A stretch of DNA of 64,000 bases from assembly GCA_963682175.1 (NCBI GenBank), contig OY821789.1, positions 4,340,001 through 4,404,000 of the forward strand, given 5' to 3'. A program made the position numbers and the translations under genes. The notes beneath the pieces are model-generated. The model had not been told where the DNA came from. It worked only from the letters and a program-made list of their open reading frames with translations, and made no database searches. Below are positions 1 to 12,200 of the stretch, one piece after another (the stretch's first letter is position 1; each line of letters opens with the position of its first letter). Source of the stretch: Triglochin maritima. Its lineage: Eukaryota; Streptophyta; Magnoliopsida; Alismatales; Juncaginaceae.

Positions 1-959
1 AAGAATCACTTGGACTGGACTCAACCGAGTGCAACATGAGCAGCAGCAGTAGCACCAAGCACGAGAGAATGCCAACATGGTCCCTTCGTTTGTTTTTTGT
101 TTTTTTTGAAATAAAATAATGATTTTATTATTAATAAAAGAATTTATAGGCCCTGGAAGGCGCAAATTTGCGAGGATGAAAACAAAGAAAGAGTATATGT
201 ATATATGATATGGCTTAATGCTAATACATAAATCTTAATTGAGGTGGAGAGTGTTTTTTACTTTTTTGCTTGCACTCTCCAACCAACGAAACGATCTTTC
301 TGAGTGGTGGAGAGGACGACGCATGTCCCGGATCTGATGATACTGCCATTCATGCACTTCCAAATGTTCCATAGATAGGCAAGCAAAAGATTTTGACTTA
401 TTGGAACAGGTAGTCCAGCAAATTTGATAGAGAATAGGTCGTGGCTCTTCAGTTATCAGATTACTTACCAACTGAGAAATTGGTTGCCGAGGATATTGGA
501 GCTAATAGTTTAAATCAAGAGGTAGGGATCTTAAGATGCTCAAAAAGGAAAGGTATGATTGCAAAATCCTCTTACTAATTGTAATTAATTATCCAAAGAA
601 ACAAACAACTGCAAAACACAGTCCTCTCGTGCTCACTGCTCAGGATGTTGATGTCGGCGAGCCAACGAACTAATTTATAGCTGGCGATGGAGAGTGGAAG
701 CCGGAAGGTACAGTCCTCTAATAAAGCGACGTTTGTTTTAGCACGTGACTCCTCGACTTTGCAAAAATGACAAGCATAATATCTCAATGAATTTTATTTT
801 ATTTTGGGTTAATTACAGTTTGATTTCTGAATTATGTCTCGATATTACTATGCATTTCTGAACTTTCAAAGTTAATAGTTACTCCTATTTGAACTTTTAT
901 TTTGTAACATTTTGCATCCTTAAAATTTAAAAATCCATTACGTAAGCATACTCATTGAA
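1..959. other. AT-rich intergenic DNA, no gene seen
   Basis: Short ORFs on the minus strand (for example 235-471 and 575-787) show no domain I recognise and no convincing splice-linked partners. The stretch 806-945, beginning with a TTAATTACA-like sequence and containing repeated 'CTGAACTTT' wording, looks like a common dispersed plant repeat, but I cannot define its ends. Confidence 0.5.
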
Positions 960-1230
960 TCAATTAAAATAACCGCAAGTACACGATCGTGTTGAAGCGG
1001 TGGCAAGCAATGGTCGATCCATAAGGAGTGTGCGCGAGTCGAGTTCACAATACTCGAGTGGGAAAAGAAAAATGAATGAAGTCGATGCTACACTACAATG
1101 CGAAAGAAAACGGAAAATGAGCAATAAAACTAAGTCTCTCGGGAAGTAGATAAAGAATGCAGAATGAAAATGTGTGAAGTGTGTGTGTTTATTTGTGCTC
1201 ATCAAAACATCATACATAAAATCCATAAAA

Positions 1231-1440
1231 CTCAATTCCAACTTTACCTCCACATGAAATAAGATAAGACATTATCATTAAAACATACAAGACAATAATT
1301 AAAACGAAGCTAATATGTTCACATGCATCACGACTCAAATCCAACTATGTCTCCACATGAAATAAGATTCATCACAATCATTAAAACATACAAGATATTA
1401 ATTTGGATAAAGCCAACATGAGTTCATGTATGCACATGTC
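1231..1440. repeat. Two-copy direct tandem repeat, period about 103 bp
   Basis: Copy one (about 1231-1333) and copy two (about 1334-1440) share the order CCAACT, CTCCACATGAAATAAGAT, ATCATTAAAACATACAAGA and a TTAA-rich tail, with scattered substitutions. The segment before it (960-1230, with an 'accgcaagtacacgat' wording) resembles sequence often seen in plant retrotransposon LTR or leader remnants, but I see no LTR pair, primer binding site or gag/pol frame, so that assignment is weak. Confidence 0.6.
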
Positions 1441-1581
1441 TTATCCTAATCCTAACATCATCATTCCTCATAAAATAAGTCAACTAATCTAAGCATGTGC
1501 TAAGCTTCACTTAAGAACATTAACACATCAAAGATAAGAGTGAAATCCTATTAGCTAGATTGTTATTTACTTATCTTACAG

Positions 1582-2198
1582 TGTCCGGACGGGTTGACGT
1601 GGACAACTTCCCATATAATGATAGACTGCCAGGAATCATTTTACCATTTCTGGATAGGTGGAATGACGTACGTGCTGATGGCAACTGTGGATTTCGATGT
1701 GTTGCCGATGTCTTTCATGGTGGTCAGGAGAACTGGTCGTACGCCCGTCGTGCGATTTCTAATGAGATAGGTGCACATCCTATATATGAGAGTGTCTATT
1801 TCGGCAATGTGAGAGAAGCTCGTCAACGAATTGATTGGGGCGGGGGAGTTTGTGGCGAGGATCATTATATGGAGGTTTGGTCCGACTTGTTTCCTATTGC
1901 TAATTTTTACAAGTGTGCGGTCATGTATTTCGCAGTGGGAACGGATGGTTCGTTGTTCCCGTGTCTTACTGTTCTACCTTGGGAGTGTCCGTCTACCATG
2001 ACGAGGCCTGTCAGAGAGTTGGTCATTGCTCATTTAGGGAGTTACATACATTTTATTCGTTTGGAATTACTTGATGATTTCCCAGTACCTCCTATAGCGA
2101 CCTTATGGTATCAAATGCGAGATGAGAGTGTTGTTGGATGGGAGGATCAGTACCAAAGTAGGATGGAGTATTGGAACCGGTTACGTGGTACATTTTGA
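1582..2198 (+). pseudogene. OTU-type cysteine protease frame of a MULE (5'-incomplete)
   Basis: An open frame of about 205 codons ends at TGA 2196-2198. It contains the OTU nucleophile motif ADGNCGFR near its start and a downstream HLGSYIHFIRLEL segment that fits the catalytic-histidine strand. OTU proteins cleave ubiquitin, and plant MULEs are known to carry such genes. The frame has no in-frame ATG before the DGNC motif. It is preceded by TTATCTTACAG, which looks like a splice acceptor ending at 1581, so this is probably a downstream exon whose first exon was lost or lies unseen upstream. The catalytic residues look intact, so decay is inferred only from the missing 5' end and from the broken neighbour on the other strand. 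An unrelated DGNC-containing protein is unlikely. Confidence 0.7.
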
Positions 2199-2475
2199 TT
2201 GTAATTTGTAATGTTTTGTAATGTATAATATATCGTGTATTTCTACTTATATCGTGTTGTTCTTTTACCGTATTTTAAATTTAAATATTATTTGATATCT
2301 AAAGAAATAAGTTGAAGATATTTTCGTGAAGAATAAATATTAAAAATACGATAGTCCAAGAAATACGTAGAAGATATGTTCGTAAGAAATAAATAATAAG
2401 AGTACACAAATAAACATAACCAAATACCAACAAACATAGTAACAGTGCAACAAAACGAAAGTAAAAGCAAGACAA

Positions 2476-3722
2476 CTACAACCCAGCATCTGAATCATGG
2501 TCCGAAATGCCCAACTGGCTGTTCCAATCCTCGATCAGGCGATCACAATCTGTACGTGCAAGTCTCGTCTCCTCAGTCGGCATGATGTCTCTCTATCGCA
2601 AGAACAGCTGCGTACACCGTATCGCACTACTCATCCACTGTATGTAAAATAAAAATTAGTGTACAATAACACAATATACTTTACAATTAAAAATAAAATA
2701 AACTTACCGCATCAGCACATGTCCTATCCAGTGCTCTCTCCGGTCTCGGAATGATACCGCGTACGAGTAGTGGATGTGAGTACCTACCGAACCACTGCAA
2801 ATAATCTGGAGCACAAGTGGAGGGGTCGCGGCTATGACTCAGATCGCCCAGGTGTAGTCGTCCTACTCTCGGAAATGTCCTCCAAACCGATTCCGCAGAC
2901 GAAATGTTGTGCCTGACGTCGTACATCGTCGCAGTCGCCGACCGTACTGCATGCTCGGGCGTCGGGATGTCAACCGGGATCACCTGAATGTAACCTAACT
3001 GACGTAACATGTGATCAGGTAAATAAGACTCTGTGATATCCCTATAACGAATAACGCCGACAAATGTAGTCCTCAGTACAGCTACAACAGGCTCGGGACC
3101 ATACGGTAACCACTCTACCTAAACGTTTATACGTTAATAATAATAAAGTTAAATTTAAATAAACGTGAATGATATATACCTTATATACCTACGATGCAGT
3201 CATCTGATCTAACCGTCTACGAATAGAAAGAAGTCGACTCTCGCTCTTATCCTCCGCCCGGACAACCCACATACGCGAACGAGGATGACCACGCTCAACA
3301 ATCTTCCGCTCACGATGTGGGCGGAAAGCATGGAAATACTCATATATCCAAGCCTGCAGCAGTGTAAGACAACCCGTAATCTGACCACAATCAGCACGAC
3401 TAGATATGCCCAGCTGGCGATACAAATATGCCAACGTCGTCGACCCCCCACGAGTTCTGACCAATGGTCTCTGGGTCCCTCGCCTCCAATAAGTCGCGTG
3501 GTCTCAGTCTGGAATCACTCTTGTCGACAAACAATACGCAGCCTAGCAGTAAGAACAGATAAACACTCATCTGCGTATCCTCAGTCCGTGGTGGTCACCC
3601 CCGTCTGCAACACTCGTCCACAACGTCGATACTAACACCACCGCCACTCCAAAATGAGCTATCCTACCCAAGGCCCTCAAGTGTGACACCCAGCAACTCA
3701 GATACATATAACTTCAGCTCAG
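2476..3722 (-). pseudogene. Plant mobile domain (PMD/MAIN-like) gene, disrupted
   Basis: Read leftward, the minus strand gives pieces of a PMD protein in the right order: a fragment containing VSELLGVTLEGLG, one containing VYLFLLLGCVLFVDKS, one containing STTLAYLYRQLGISSRADCG and WIYEYFHAFRPH (3189-3464), an exon with EWLPYGPEPVVAVLRTTFVG through CADA (about 3119-2708), and a last exon ending DSDAGL-stop (about 2641-2476). The pieces do not form one frame. A run of six C on the plus strand (3444-3449) shifts the frame between SWG and STTLAYL, another shift lies near 3597, and the last exon has an in-frame stop at 2593-2595. The family is spread by MULEs and retroelements in plants. Its function here is presumably lost. 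Confidence 0.75.
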
Positions 3723-3729
3723 ATGTCGA

Positions 3730-3821
3730 GCGGCCGCCGGAACCGCCTCCCCCTTGGGGGAGGCGGTTCCGGCGGCCGCCCTCTCGTTGGGTCGGGCGGT
3801 TCCCACGGACGCCCGACCCAA
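3730..3821. repeat. Two perfect hairpins: 24-bp arms and 12-bp arms
   Basis: Arms 3730-3753 and 3756-3779 are exact reverse complements of 24 bases separated by only TT. The arms are GC-rich, beginning GCGGCCGCCGG and ending CCTCCCCC. Immediately after, TTGGGTCGGGCG at 3787-3798 pairs exactly with CGCCCGACCCAA at 3810-3821. They lie at the 5' side of the PMD pseudogene, inside the MULE relic. Confidence 0.95.
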
Positions 3822-4239
3822 AAATGTTTTTTTTAAATTAATTGAAATAAACAAGGCAATTTACCAGATGTGAGTAGTCTGGGGTGTCCGCTGACTCTTT
3901 CCCTGGCCTCCGAGACATTCTATTTGGTGAATAAAAGTGTGATATGAAGAGAAAGTTGTGTTAAAAGAGTGAAATGAGGAGTTATATTAGTAGAAAGGGT
4001 AGATGGGCAAAATGGTAATCTTACGGACGATTTAAGTAGTTTTACGGCGACGAATAACAAGTCAGTTATAAAAACATCATGTTATCCGCATCCATTTCCA
4101 TTTTTATATCATCAGGGACGTCCATGCAAAACCACCAATAAACATTTCAGTATTTCACCCGAAAATTTCAAAACCACGGCCGACGAAAACGAAACCAACA
4201 GAAAGAGGTGCGACGAAATGGTTCGAATCCACCTCCCGC

Positions 4240-4245
4240 TATAAA
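4240..4245 (+). promoter_or_regulatory. TATA box of the Raf-like kinase gene
   Basis: TATAAA lies in the context CCCGCTATAAACACCC, followed 30 or more bases downstream by a pyrimidine-rich leader and a non-coding first exon ending at 4407 (TTCCGAG then GTGAGC). The MULE terminus is only about 165 bp upstream, so the core promoter abuts transposon DNA. Confidence 0.65.
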
Positions 4246-6101
4246 CACCCTTCCTCCCTATCTCGTCTCCACATTATCATCTCATCCTCCCTTCCTCTCA
4301 CCCTTCCCACGCGAAATAGAACAGAAACAGATCGCAACGGAACCGAAACCTCCATCTCCGCCCCCTCGATCTCGCTCCGCCTCCGATCCCGATGCTCGGA
4401 TTCCGAGGTGAGCGCCCCGAATCCCCCGTATTGTGTCTAGGTTTCGTTGTCCTGATCAGTTACGGATCGTCGGATTGGGAGGACTTCTTTGCGAGATGGT
4501 AGGGGTTTGAGCTCGTGATGGAGGAATCCGTAACGTCGGCGTTTTGGTTACGTGTTTCTGGATTTAGGAAGTTTAGGTGATTTCAGACGTGGATTTTGGT
4601 TTTTGTTTGCTGAATCGGTGGAGCTAACGTAGTCGACGTGCCGTGAGATTTGGATGACCGGAGCGTTGTGGTGTTGTTGTGAGGTTGATCTCGTTTTTCA
4701 TCCTTTTGTCATTCTCTCACATTTTCGTCGAATGTGAACTCCGGTGAAGTTCTTTTCTGCTCCGACTCCTTCAGGTCTCTAAGTTTTCTCCGTTTTTGTG
4801 TAAACTTTTGAAATTGATAATCGTTAAGAGTAGAGAAAGCTCTCGAAGTTCAAAATGAGATTGGTATGAAACCTCTTCTGCAAATGATTAATCATTAATG
4901 GCGTGACGACTGTGGAAAAAAGGTCCACGGAAGATATTCATGTGGACATTGACTTCGGGTATTCAAGATAATTGTTGATTAGTTTATGGCTATATGCAGT
5001 GTATATTGCTTCGAAAGGTTTATATTACAAATCATGATTTCGATGGACTAATTGAACTAATATCCCTGTTTATGATTATAAAGGAAAGAATACTTACCCA
5101 GATGTATCTTATTTCCTTGAGCTCTTCACTGTTTCTGTGTATAATAGTGTTTTCTAAATAACTGGTAGGTTTTGTTTCTGTATTTTTTATCATCTATAAA
5201 TCATTATGTGATGTGACCCCGTAATACAATAAGCTAACTTCACACAATAAGGTGTAAGATGATAACGAGTTCCATTTTTCATTCTGTTACGTTTTAGTTC
5301 AGTGCTTGCATCATTGGATGCGATGCATTTCCCGTGGACAAAACTTCCACTTCTGTGCAAAATGAACATTGATCCGAATTGCTTGATATTCATATTAATT
5401 GGATTGCGCTTTATCTATTTATGGTTTTTACGTGGCATAGCTCTAGTTTTATCTTCTATAAGAATAGAAGTCAATAAATTGTCTTTTGCACGGTGTTTTA
5501 TTCTCTAACTTACAATCTTTAATAATTTCACTGATGAAGATAATATTATCAAACACTTGTAGTCCCAGTTAACTCTCGTGTGGTCTTTGAATTCCATGTT
5601 AACTTATCTGCTTGTGTAGCAGGCACATCCTATATTAACAGAATGTTCCGAAGCCCATCTTATTTTGACTCTTGCCCAGAATGTTCCAGGGATATTATTA
5701 ATTTTTCTTGCATACGTATCTATTGGCCAATTATACTTCTAATCCCTTCTTAATGGTTGTAGGCTCACTACAACCCAGTGGCAAAATCTATTTCAAGGAG
5801 AACCTTTGTCCATCTGTACAAGTAAGTCTTCATTGTAAAATATTACTTGGTAATTCTGTGGGATTGCATCCCTGTCAATTGGCGTGATGTGATCATCGTT
5901 TTGTTTTTATCTTTTGAATATTTTTGGCTTTAAATATTTCAAAATAAGAAACAGTTTGTTTTGCTCTTTCTGTTCTTTGATTAAGTACCAGATAAGCACT
6001 TGCTCTACCTCAAGTAAAAACATCAACATGAGATGACTAAATATTGCATTACTACCTACCTTGCAGACTATTTGATCATTTACTTATATAATTTCTGGTA
6101 G

Positions 6102-6274
6102 ATGCAGAATATTCTTGATGAATTGAAATTCTGGAAGAAATGACTGTATATTCAGAAAGTTACTGGGAATGGAGGAGATATCAAGTGCTTCAGCTCCATA
6201 CGAAGCAGAGTCTTCTAAAGCCACCTTTTGTTCTGAGATCTCTGCAAAGTTAAAGACTGTTTCCTTAGCTTCAA
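6102..6274 (+). promoter_or_regulatory. 5' leader with two upstream ORFs overlapping the kinase start
   Basis: The leader appears to consist of exons ending at 4407, 5763-5821, and the start of exon 6102-6411. At 6102 an ATG opens a 13-codon uORF ending TGA 6141-6143. Its stop overlaps a second ATG at 6140 (ATGA), which opens an out-of-frame ORF running past the main ATG to TAA 6272-6274. The main start at 6169 is chosen because its frame carries the conserved PIPNGFYAVIP segment and has an in-frame TGA at 6124-6126 with no earlier ATG. If the acceptor is instead the AG at 6105-6106, the first uORF loses its start. Confidence 0.5.
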
Positions 6275-9200
6275 AAGGTGAAAGCATTTCTCATGATTCC
6301 CCGAAGAGTCTGAGATGTGATGATTCTCTTTCTAGAGCTGCATCACAGGTCCTATGGTCCACTGGAACTTTTGCTGGCCCCATACCCAATGGTTTTTATG
6401 CTGTTATTCCAGTAAGTTGGAGTTTCTAGATTGATGTTTGCCTCTCACCATGTTTTTGTTCTCCTGTTTCCATCTTTTACCATTAGGCAATAACCACATT
6501 GTACTTAGTTATTCTTTCCAAGCTATATTCAACTTTGATTGTTTTTGTTTAGTTGGTTACTTCTGGTTTGTGATCTTAGGAGAATTTTCAAGGGTTCATG
6601 TCAAATATAAAAGAACCTTTCGCACATCCTTAATTTTTGTTTATACAATGTATACCCCTTGCTTTATCTCTTTTTTACACTTGCTGAGAATAACAAACAC
6701 TTATGTGTTTCAACTATATTATCTCATCTCCTGTCTATCATCTCTTCTCGAAGGACTAGCCATCTTGGTTTTTGGATTTGGAACATGGCTTACATCCTCA
6801 TAGTTGCTATTGCAAATTAAGCTATTTAAAATGTGAAAATTTAACTCATTGATCTTATGCGTGATTGATCCATCAGAGTAAAAGTGGAGGCAAATTACAA
6901 GCAATCCAGTAAAGAAATAAAATTTCATTGTTTTTAACATTTGTAACAAGGCAACATAATAGAGAAATTCATCTGCAATTCTGCATACACGTTGAAGAAT
7001 TTCACGTAGTACAAATTTATAATACTATGTTTATATGAGTGTAATCAAAATTCCAACCTTCTATGCTCTGCTTGCTATTCTTCTTCTAGATCATTATGTA
7101 CATTTTTATTCATATCAAATTTAAACTTAAATGGTAACGTGGTATCTTATTTACCTATAGTCACTGTAGAAAATTGGAAAGACAGGGGATTGATATTTGA
7201 AATATTCAATGTATTTTCCCCTAGAGTTTCAACTCATAGACTTTGCAACATGATGTTGAGCAGGATAGACGGCTTAAGGAGCTCTTTGTTACTATCCCTT
7301 CTCCAGAAGAACTATATAATCTGGGTATAACAGGATTGAGGGAGGAAATCATTCTCGTGGACGCAGAAAAGGACAAGAAACTGTCAATGCTGAAGCAACT
7401 AAGTAAAGCACTAGTGAAGGGACAAAACTCCAATCAAGCATCTGTCATAAAAAAACTTGCAGGACTGGTGAGTTGCCTTTTCCATCTCCAATTTTGTAGC
7501 ATAACATCCCTTCCATTGATCTTGTATCTAGTCTCCTATTTTTCATTCCCACTGTACTCTGTTATGCACCACATCAGTGTGTTCTTAGTTTGTTAAAATG
7601 CCTCACATCTTATGGGAGCCAATTGAACTTATCAATGCTAGATATTAGGGTTCATCACATTTTTTTGTGATCCTTCAAAGCATCATTTATCCTTCTTAGC
7701 CTGACTTTTTTAATGAATGCCCAGGTTTCAGATTTCTACAAACGGCCATCATCAGACTTAAGTCCTGCAAAAGGTTTTCCAGATGAAATATTTCATCCAG
7801 AAAATAAATGCATCCAGTTATTGGGACAACTACGACATGGCACCTGCCGACCTCGTGCTATTCTTTTTAAAGTTCTCGCTGATTGTGTTGGATTGGAAAC
7901 TAAGCTTGTAGCAGTAAGATCCCACTCACTTAACATGTTATTGAACTTTCTGATATTACTTATGCCAGAAGATAATTTAAATATTTGAACCGATAAGCCT
8001 GTAGACTTTCCTAATATTTCCTGTAACACCGATAAAGCTTTGTGTTGGCTGCTTATGGAACTTTCAAGAAAAATCTTGGATGGACAACTGAAACCTTTCA
8101 GCTTAACATCAGTTATCAGGCTATCAGCTTGTTACCGGAAAATCAAAAACTTAATTCCCTTTTATGTTTTGTTTACTTAATGCCATGGATCATAGTCTCA
8201 TAGAGAGATGCACCTTATTAGGGTTATCATTACTGTGAAAGCATTATTAACCACTCACAGATGGACCTCCTTGATGTGACAGGGTTTACCTGAAGATGGG
8301 GCTATTGAACATACATACTCCTACAAGCACATGTCTGTGGTCACAGTGTTGAACTCGGTCGAATTGCTTGTCGATCTCATGCGATTTCCTGGTCAGTTGA
8401 TCCCTTTTTCTGCCAAGGCAGTTTGCATATCTCATATTTCAGCCCCAGGGGAAACTGACTCAGCCGGGAATGACTCATGTGATTCTCCCCTTGAACCAAC
8501 CAGTCCCTTGTGTGGATTCCCTGACGGCGAAGCGTGAGTAATTTACAACTCCCATTGTAAACCTCTAAAGCATCTCTCATTTTCACTTACTGGTTTATTG
8601 CTACCCTTTCTGTTGTCTTATTAATGTTATAACTCAATGGACAGTTGGAAGCCATGTGTCCTTTGACACCATTAAGATTTTTTACCTCCCTTTTTCATTT
8701 TGATGGTTAGGCTGCGTCTTTGAATTTTTTCAAGAATGATGTCTACTGCACACACATCAATGAGTGGAGAAAGAAGTTATAATACTCAAAAAGTGCAGGA
8801 AGTATGAGTGTCTGTCTGACAGTAGTTTAAGCAGCCTTCCACAAAAATCAATGGGGGCCTGAACCAAGATATTAGATCCTTATAGATCATTAGATATCTT
8901 GAATTAACATATTTAATTTTTTTAATTATGACATATTAGTGGAATGCCAAGTATAGGCAGTTCTGCACCATAATGAATTTTTATTTTATTTTTTCCATCT
9001 AAATACTAGAAAATTATTTATGTTTTGCTTTTTCAATGAAAAAAAACCCTAACTTGCACAACTTGCCTCTTCTTTATAGAAGAAACAAAAAACATCAATC
9101 AGAGGCTAAAAATGATCTCTTTATAAAGAATGTTTAGCGCATCACGTTGTAGATAATTATTGTTAAATTGATAATATGCCAATCTTCCACATATTTAGTT

Positions 9201-12200
9201 ACTAGGTTCAGAAGGTATTGTAAATATGTAGGACGTTTTTGTTTAAGTAATGCTTGTGGAAGGGAGTTTTCAATGGTGCCAATGTGGTCGGCGTTCCTCA
9301 TGTGATGGTCATCAGTATGCATGACTACCACAACAATGGAAGATTATGCAATTATCTAAGTAGGCTTGATCATGTCAATAGTGAAACAACAACATCAACA
9401 ACAAAGCCTTTAATCCCAAACAAGTTGGGGTAAGCTAGAAATGAAACTCAACAAGAATCACGGTTTAAACACGTGAATCACCTTCCTCCATGCACTTATA
9501 TCCAATACCAAATCCTTCGAGATGTTCCACTCCTTTAAATCTCTTTTGACGCCTCCTCCGGTCCTCCCAAGTTAATCTTAGTCAATAGTGAAAGAACTCC
9601 AAAATTCATCAAAAGGCTTTATGGTCTTTGTTACAAAAAGAAAACATATTACTGTGAATTATGGAAGTTTTAGCATTTTGAGTGGCTTCCTTGCCTGAGA
9701 TTTTGATTTACTCAATTTAAATGCTTCCAATTGCTTTTAATGTTCTATTGACATGCCAGCTATGATCATGATGAGAATCTTCAATCCTTCTTTCCACGGA
9801 GAACTGAAGCATCATCATACGTTGCTAGTCCTCGACAACATACAATGGCAGCCGTTCTTACTGAGAAAATATTTAGGTTGTGCAAGTGTTTCTGGATCAC
9901 AACTTAACTTACGATGTTTTTTGTATAATTTTTTTGTATAAAATAAACACTTTCAATTTTTTAATTGATAAATGATTTTAGTTTGTTTGGGAATCATAAC
10001 CGTTTCCTTTCTTTTAAAATCAATCCATCAATAGTGAACCTAGTATTGTGAATGCTTTCCCGCGATGCAGTCGAAGAACAGAAATAGCTGAACAGCGTAC
10101 AGCTAGTTCAAGGTTATCTTTTACCTTTTGTTCATCATTGCATCTTTTACTATTTGCCTCTTTCTAAAACTACTTCGATTCTTCATATTATGACTGTGTA
10201 ACCAGACTTTGCTAGCTCAGCATGACTGTGTAACCAAACTTCGCTAGCTTGAATTTATGTTACTGTTACTCCATTTCCCATGTTGAAATAAAATAGATGC
10301 CAAACTATTGAATTGGAAAGGATCAAAGGACAACCAGAACTTTCTTTCTACCATTGACTAGATCAGAAAAATATTCAAGATTTTGCTGTTGACAATTTGT
10401 TTCATGTGGTTGTTCCACCCTGTTTTAACAATTTCATTTTAGTAGAACAATACAAGTGTTAATCATTATGCTAAATACAGTTGAAAGGTTTACCGTAAGT
10501 TTTGAGAGGATGGAAAAATACTAAAGTCAGTTTTGGTTTACCATAATTGAATTACATGAAATATAATTCAATGTAATCAGATTACATTACAAGGAATTTT
10601 ATTCCATGTAACCGAATTACATTGTTTGGTAACTCCATGAATTTTTGATATGGATAACAATGTAAATTCGAAAATCCTTTAGTAATTTGGCAGTCCCTTT
10701 AAACTTTTATTAAGGTTGTTAGAGCTATGGCAAACTACTAACATGGTTGAATTTCAACTGCAAGATAAGTTTCCATGATGTTTGTAAAGGTGAAACAAGT
10801 TGATTCCATTGTAACAAAATAAATTGCAACCTCCAATGAGATAATTTAATATCATTTAAGAGTGTAGTCACATTTCCTCTGTTATTGATTGCAGATTATA
10901 ACCTCCCATATTATCAATCAAACAATGCAATGTAATGAAGGGTGTAATTAGATTACATTACGCCCTTAATTATGCTAAACCAAACATGACCTTACTAACC
11001 TGTGGTAAATATCTTTTTTGCATTATAATGCGACCTTCCTGAATCATCATAACTTGCACCTGTTGTTAAATAATTAAATAGTGCATCTTAACCCACAAAT
11101 CATATGTTCCCTGGACCTTGATACATAGACTAATGAAACTATAAATTTCAGAAATCTGTCTTCCATAAGCTAGTAAGATACTTTTCCAGCAATACCGAGC
11201 TATGCCTTTGTACCCGAATGATGAAACAATAACCCTAGAATTTACCATCCTCTTATTTCATACCAAATTCTCCCTCTGCTTTATTTATTGTGCAGCCCGG
11301 AGCATCCTCTTTTCAGATCATGGGGAAGATCCATGCTTAGTGGTGAGCAGCAGCCACTAGATAGCTTGGCTGCATCAAGATTAGGATTGTGAAACAAGAG
11401 TGTTATGGACTTATGATTTATTATGAACGCAAATGTGTTAATACTATATTCAAGAGTGTTCTAAATAATTTTCTCTTATTTTTTTCCTTTAATATTTTAT
11501 AATTGTTCTTCATATAGTTAAAGAACGAAGCACTCAACTTAGCTTTCCAGTGTAATAAAAATATACAGTCTAGTTTCTAATGTGACCTCTTTCACCTGTA
11601 TTTTGATATAAATTCAGAACTGTCATGTCGGTAAGTTGTATTGTGATTTAGAATTATCATCCAAGTGTTTGCCTTCTTGATGAATCTTTCCTTCTAAAAG
11701 AAGCCACTCTTTTGCCAATATAGAAACTAGTAATCCCATATTGTTTGCAGTTTGTGTTCATACGTGTTTGACTTCTATATCCTTGCAGATCAGATGGAGC
11801 ATCAACGTCAGGAACTCGTAGGACAAAACATCGGAGCACTAGTGTGACACCTAAAATTGGCGATGATGTTGTGAGGTTGATGTTTCTTCTAGGAAGCATA
11901 ACATAGTAATACACATGTAATGACTTGATTCTTTACGATGAAGCCAATTTCATGTTTTTTTGTTTTGCTGTAGTACAACACTAAAGTACCTAAATAGGTT
12001 ATCATTTATCAGATAAAGTTTTTTCTCTGTAGTATAAATATGATGCTATTCTGCAACTAGCATTCAGAAGTGACCACCTCTCATGCACAGCTCAAGATTA
12101 CTGGGCTTTATCTGTAGCAGTTCAGACTAATTGACTTATTCACCACATGGTACATAATATTAATGATATTTCTGTTGAATATGATTGTTAATATTATTTT

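Larger units (their letters stand above)
1560..4075. mobile_element. Relic of an OTU/PMD-carrying Mutator-like element
   Basis: The OTU frame and the convergent PMD pseudogene suggest one element. The right terminal zone is about 4005-4075; read as its complement it contains ACTACTTAAATCGTCCGTAA followed by ATTACCATTTTG. This resembles both ends of the short element at 48757-49303, supporting a shared terminal inverted repeat. I could not find the matching left end or a target duplication, and no transposase frame is present, so the element is incomplete or non-autonomous. The boundary at 1560 is arbitrary. Confidence 0.55.

Noticed and set aside
820..1560. LTR retrotransposon
   Set aside because: Some leader-like wording but no paired LTRs, primer site or gag/pol frame in reach.
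4220..4230. GGTTCGAATCC, a perfect RNA polymerase III B-box word
   Set aside because: No A-box or tRNA cloverleaf can be drawn upstream; it lies just before the TATA box of the kinase gene, so a tRNA gene is not supported.
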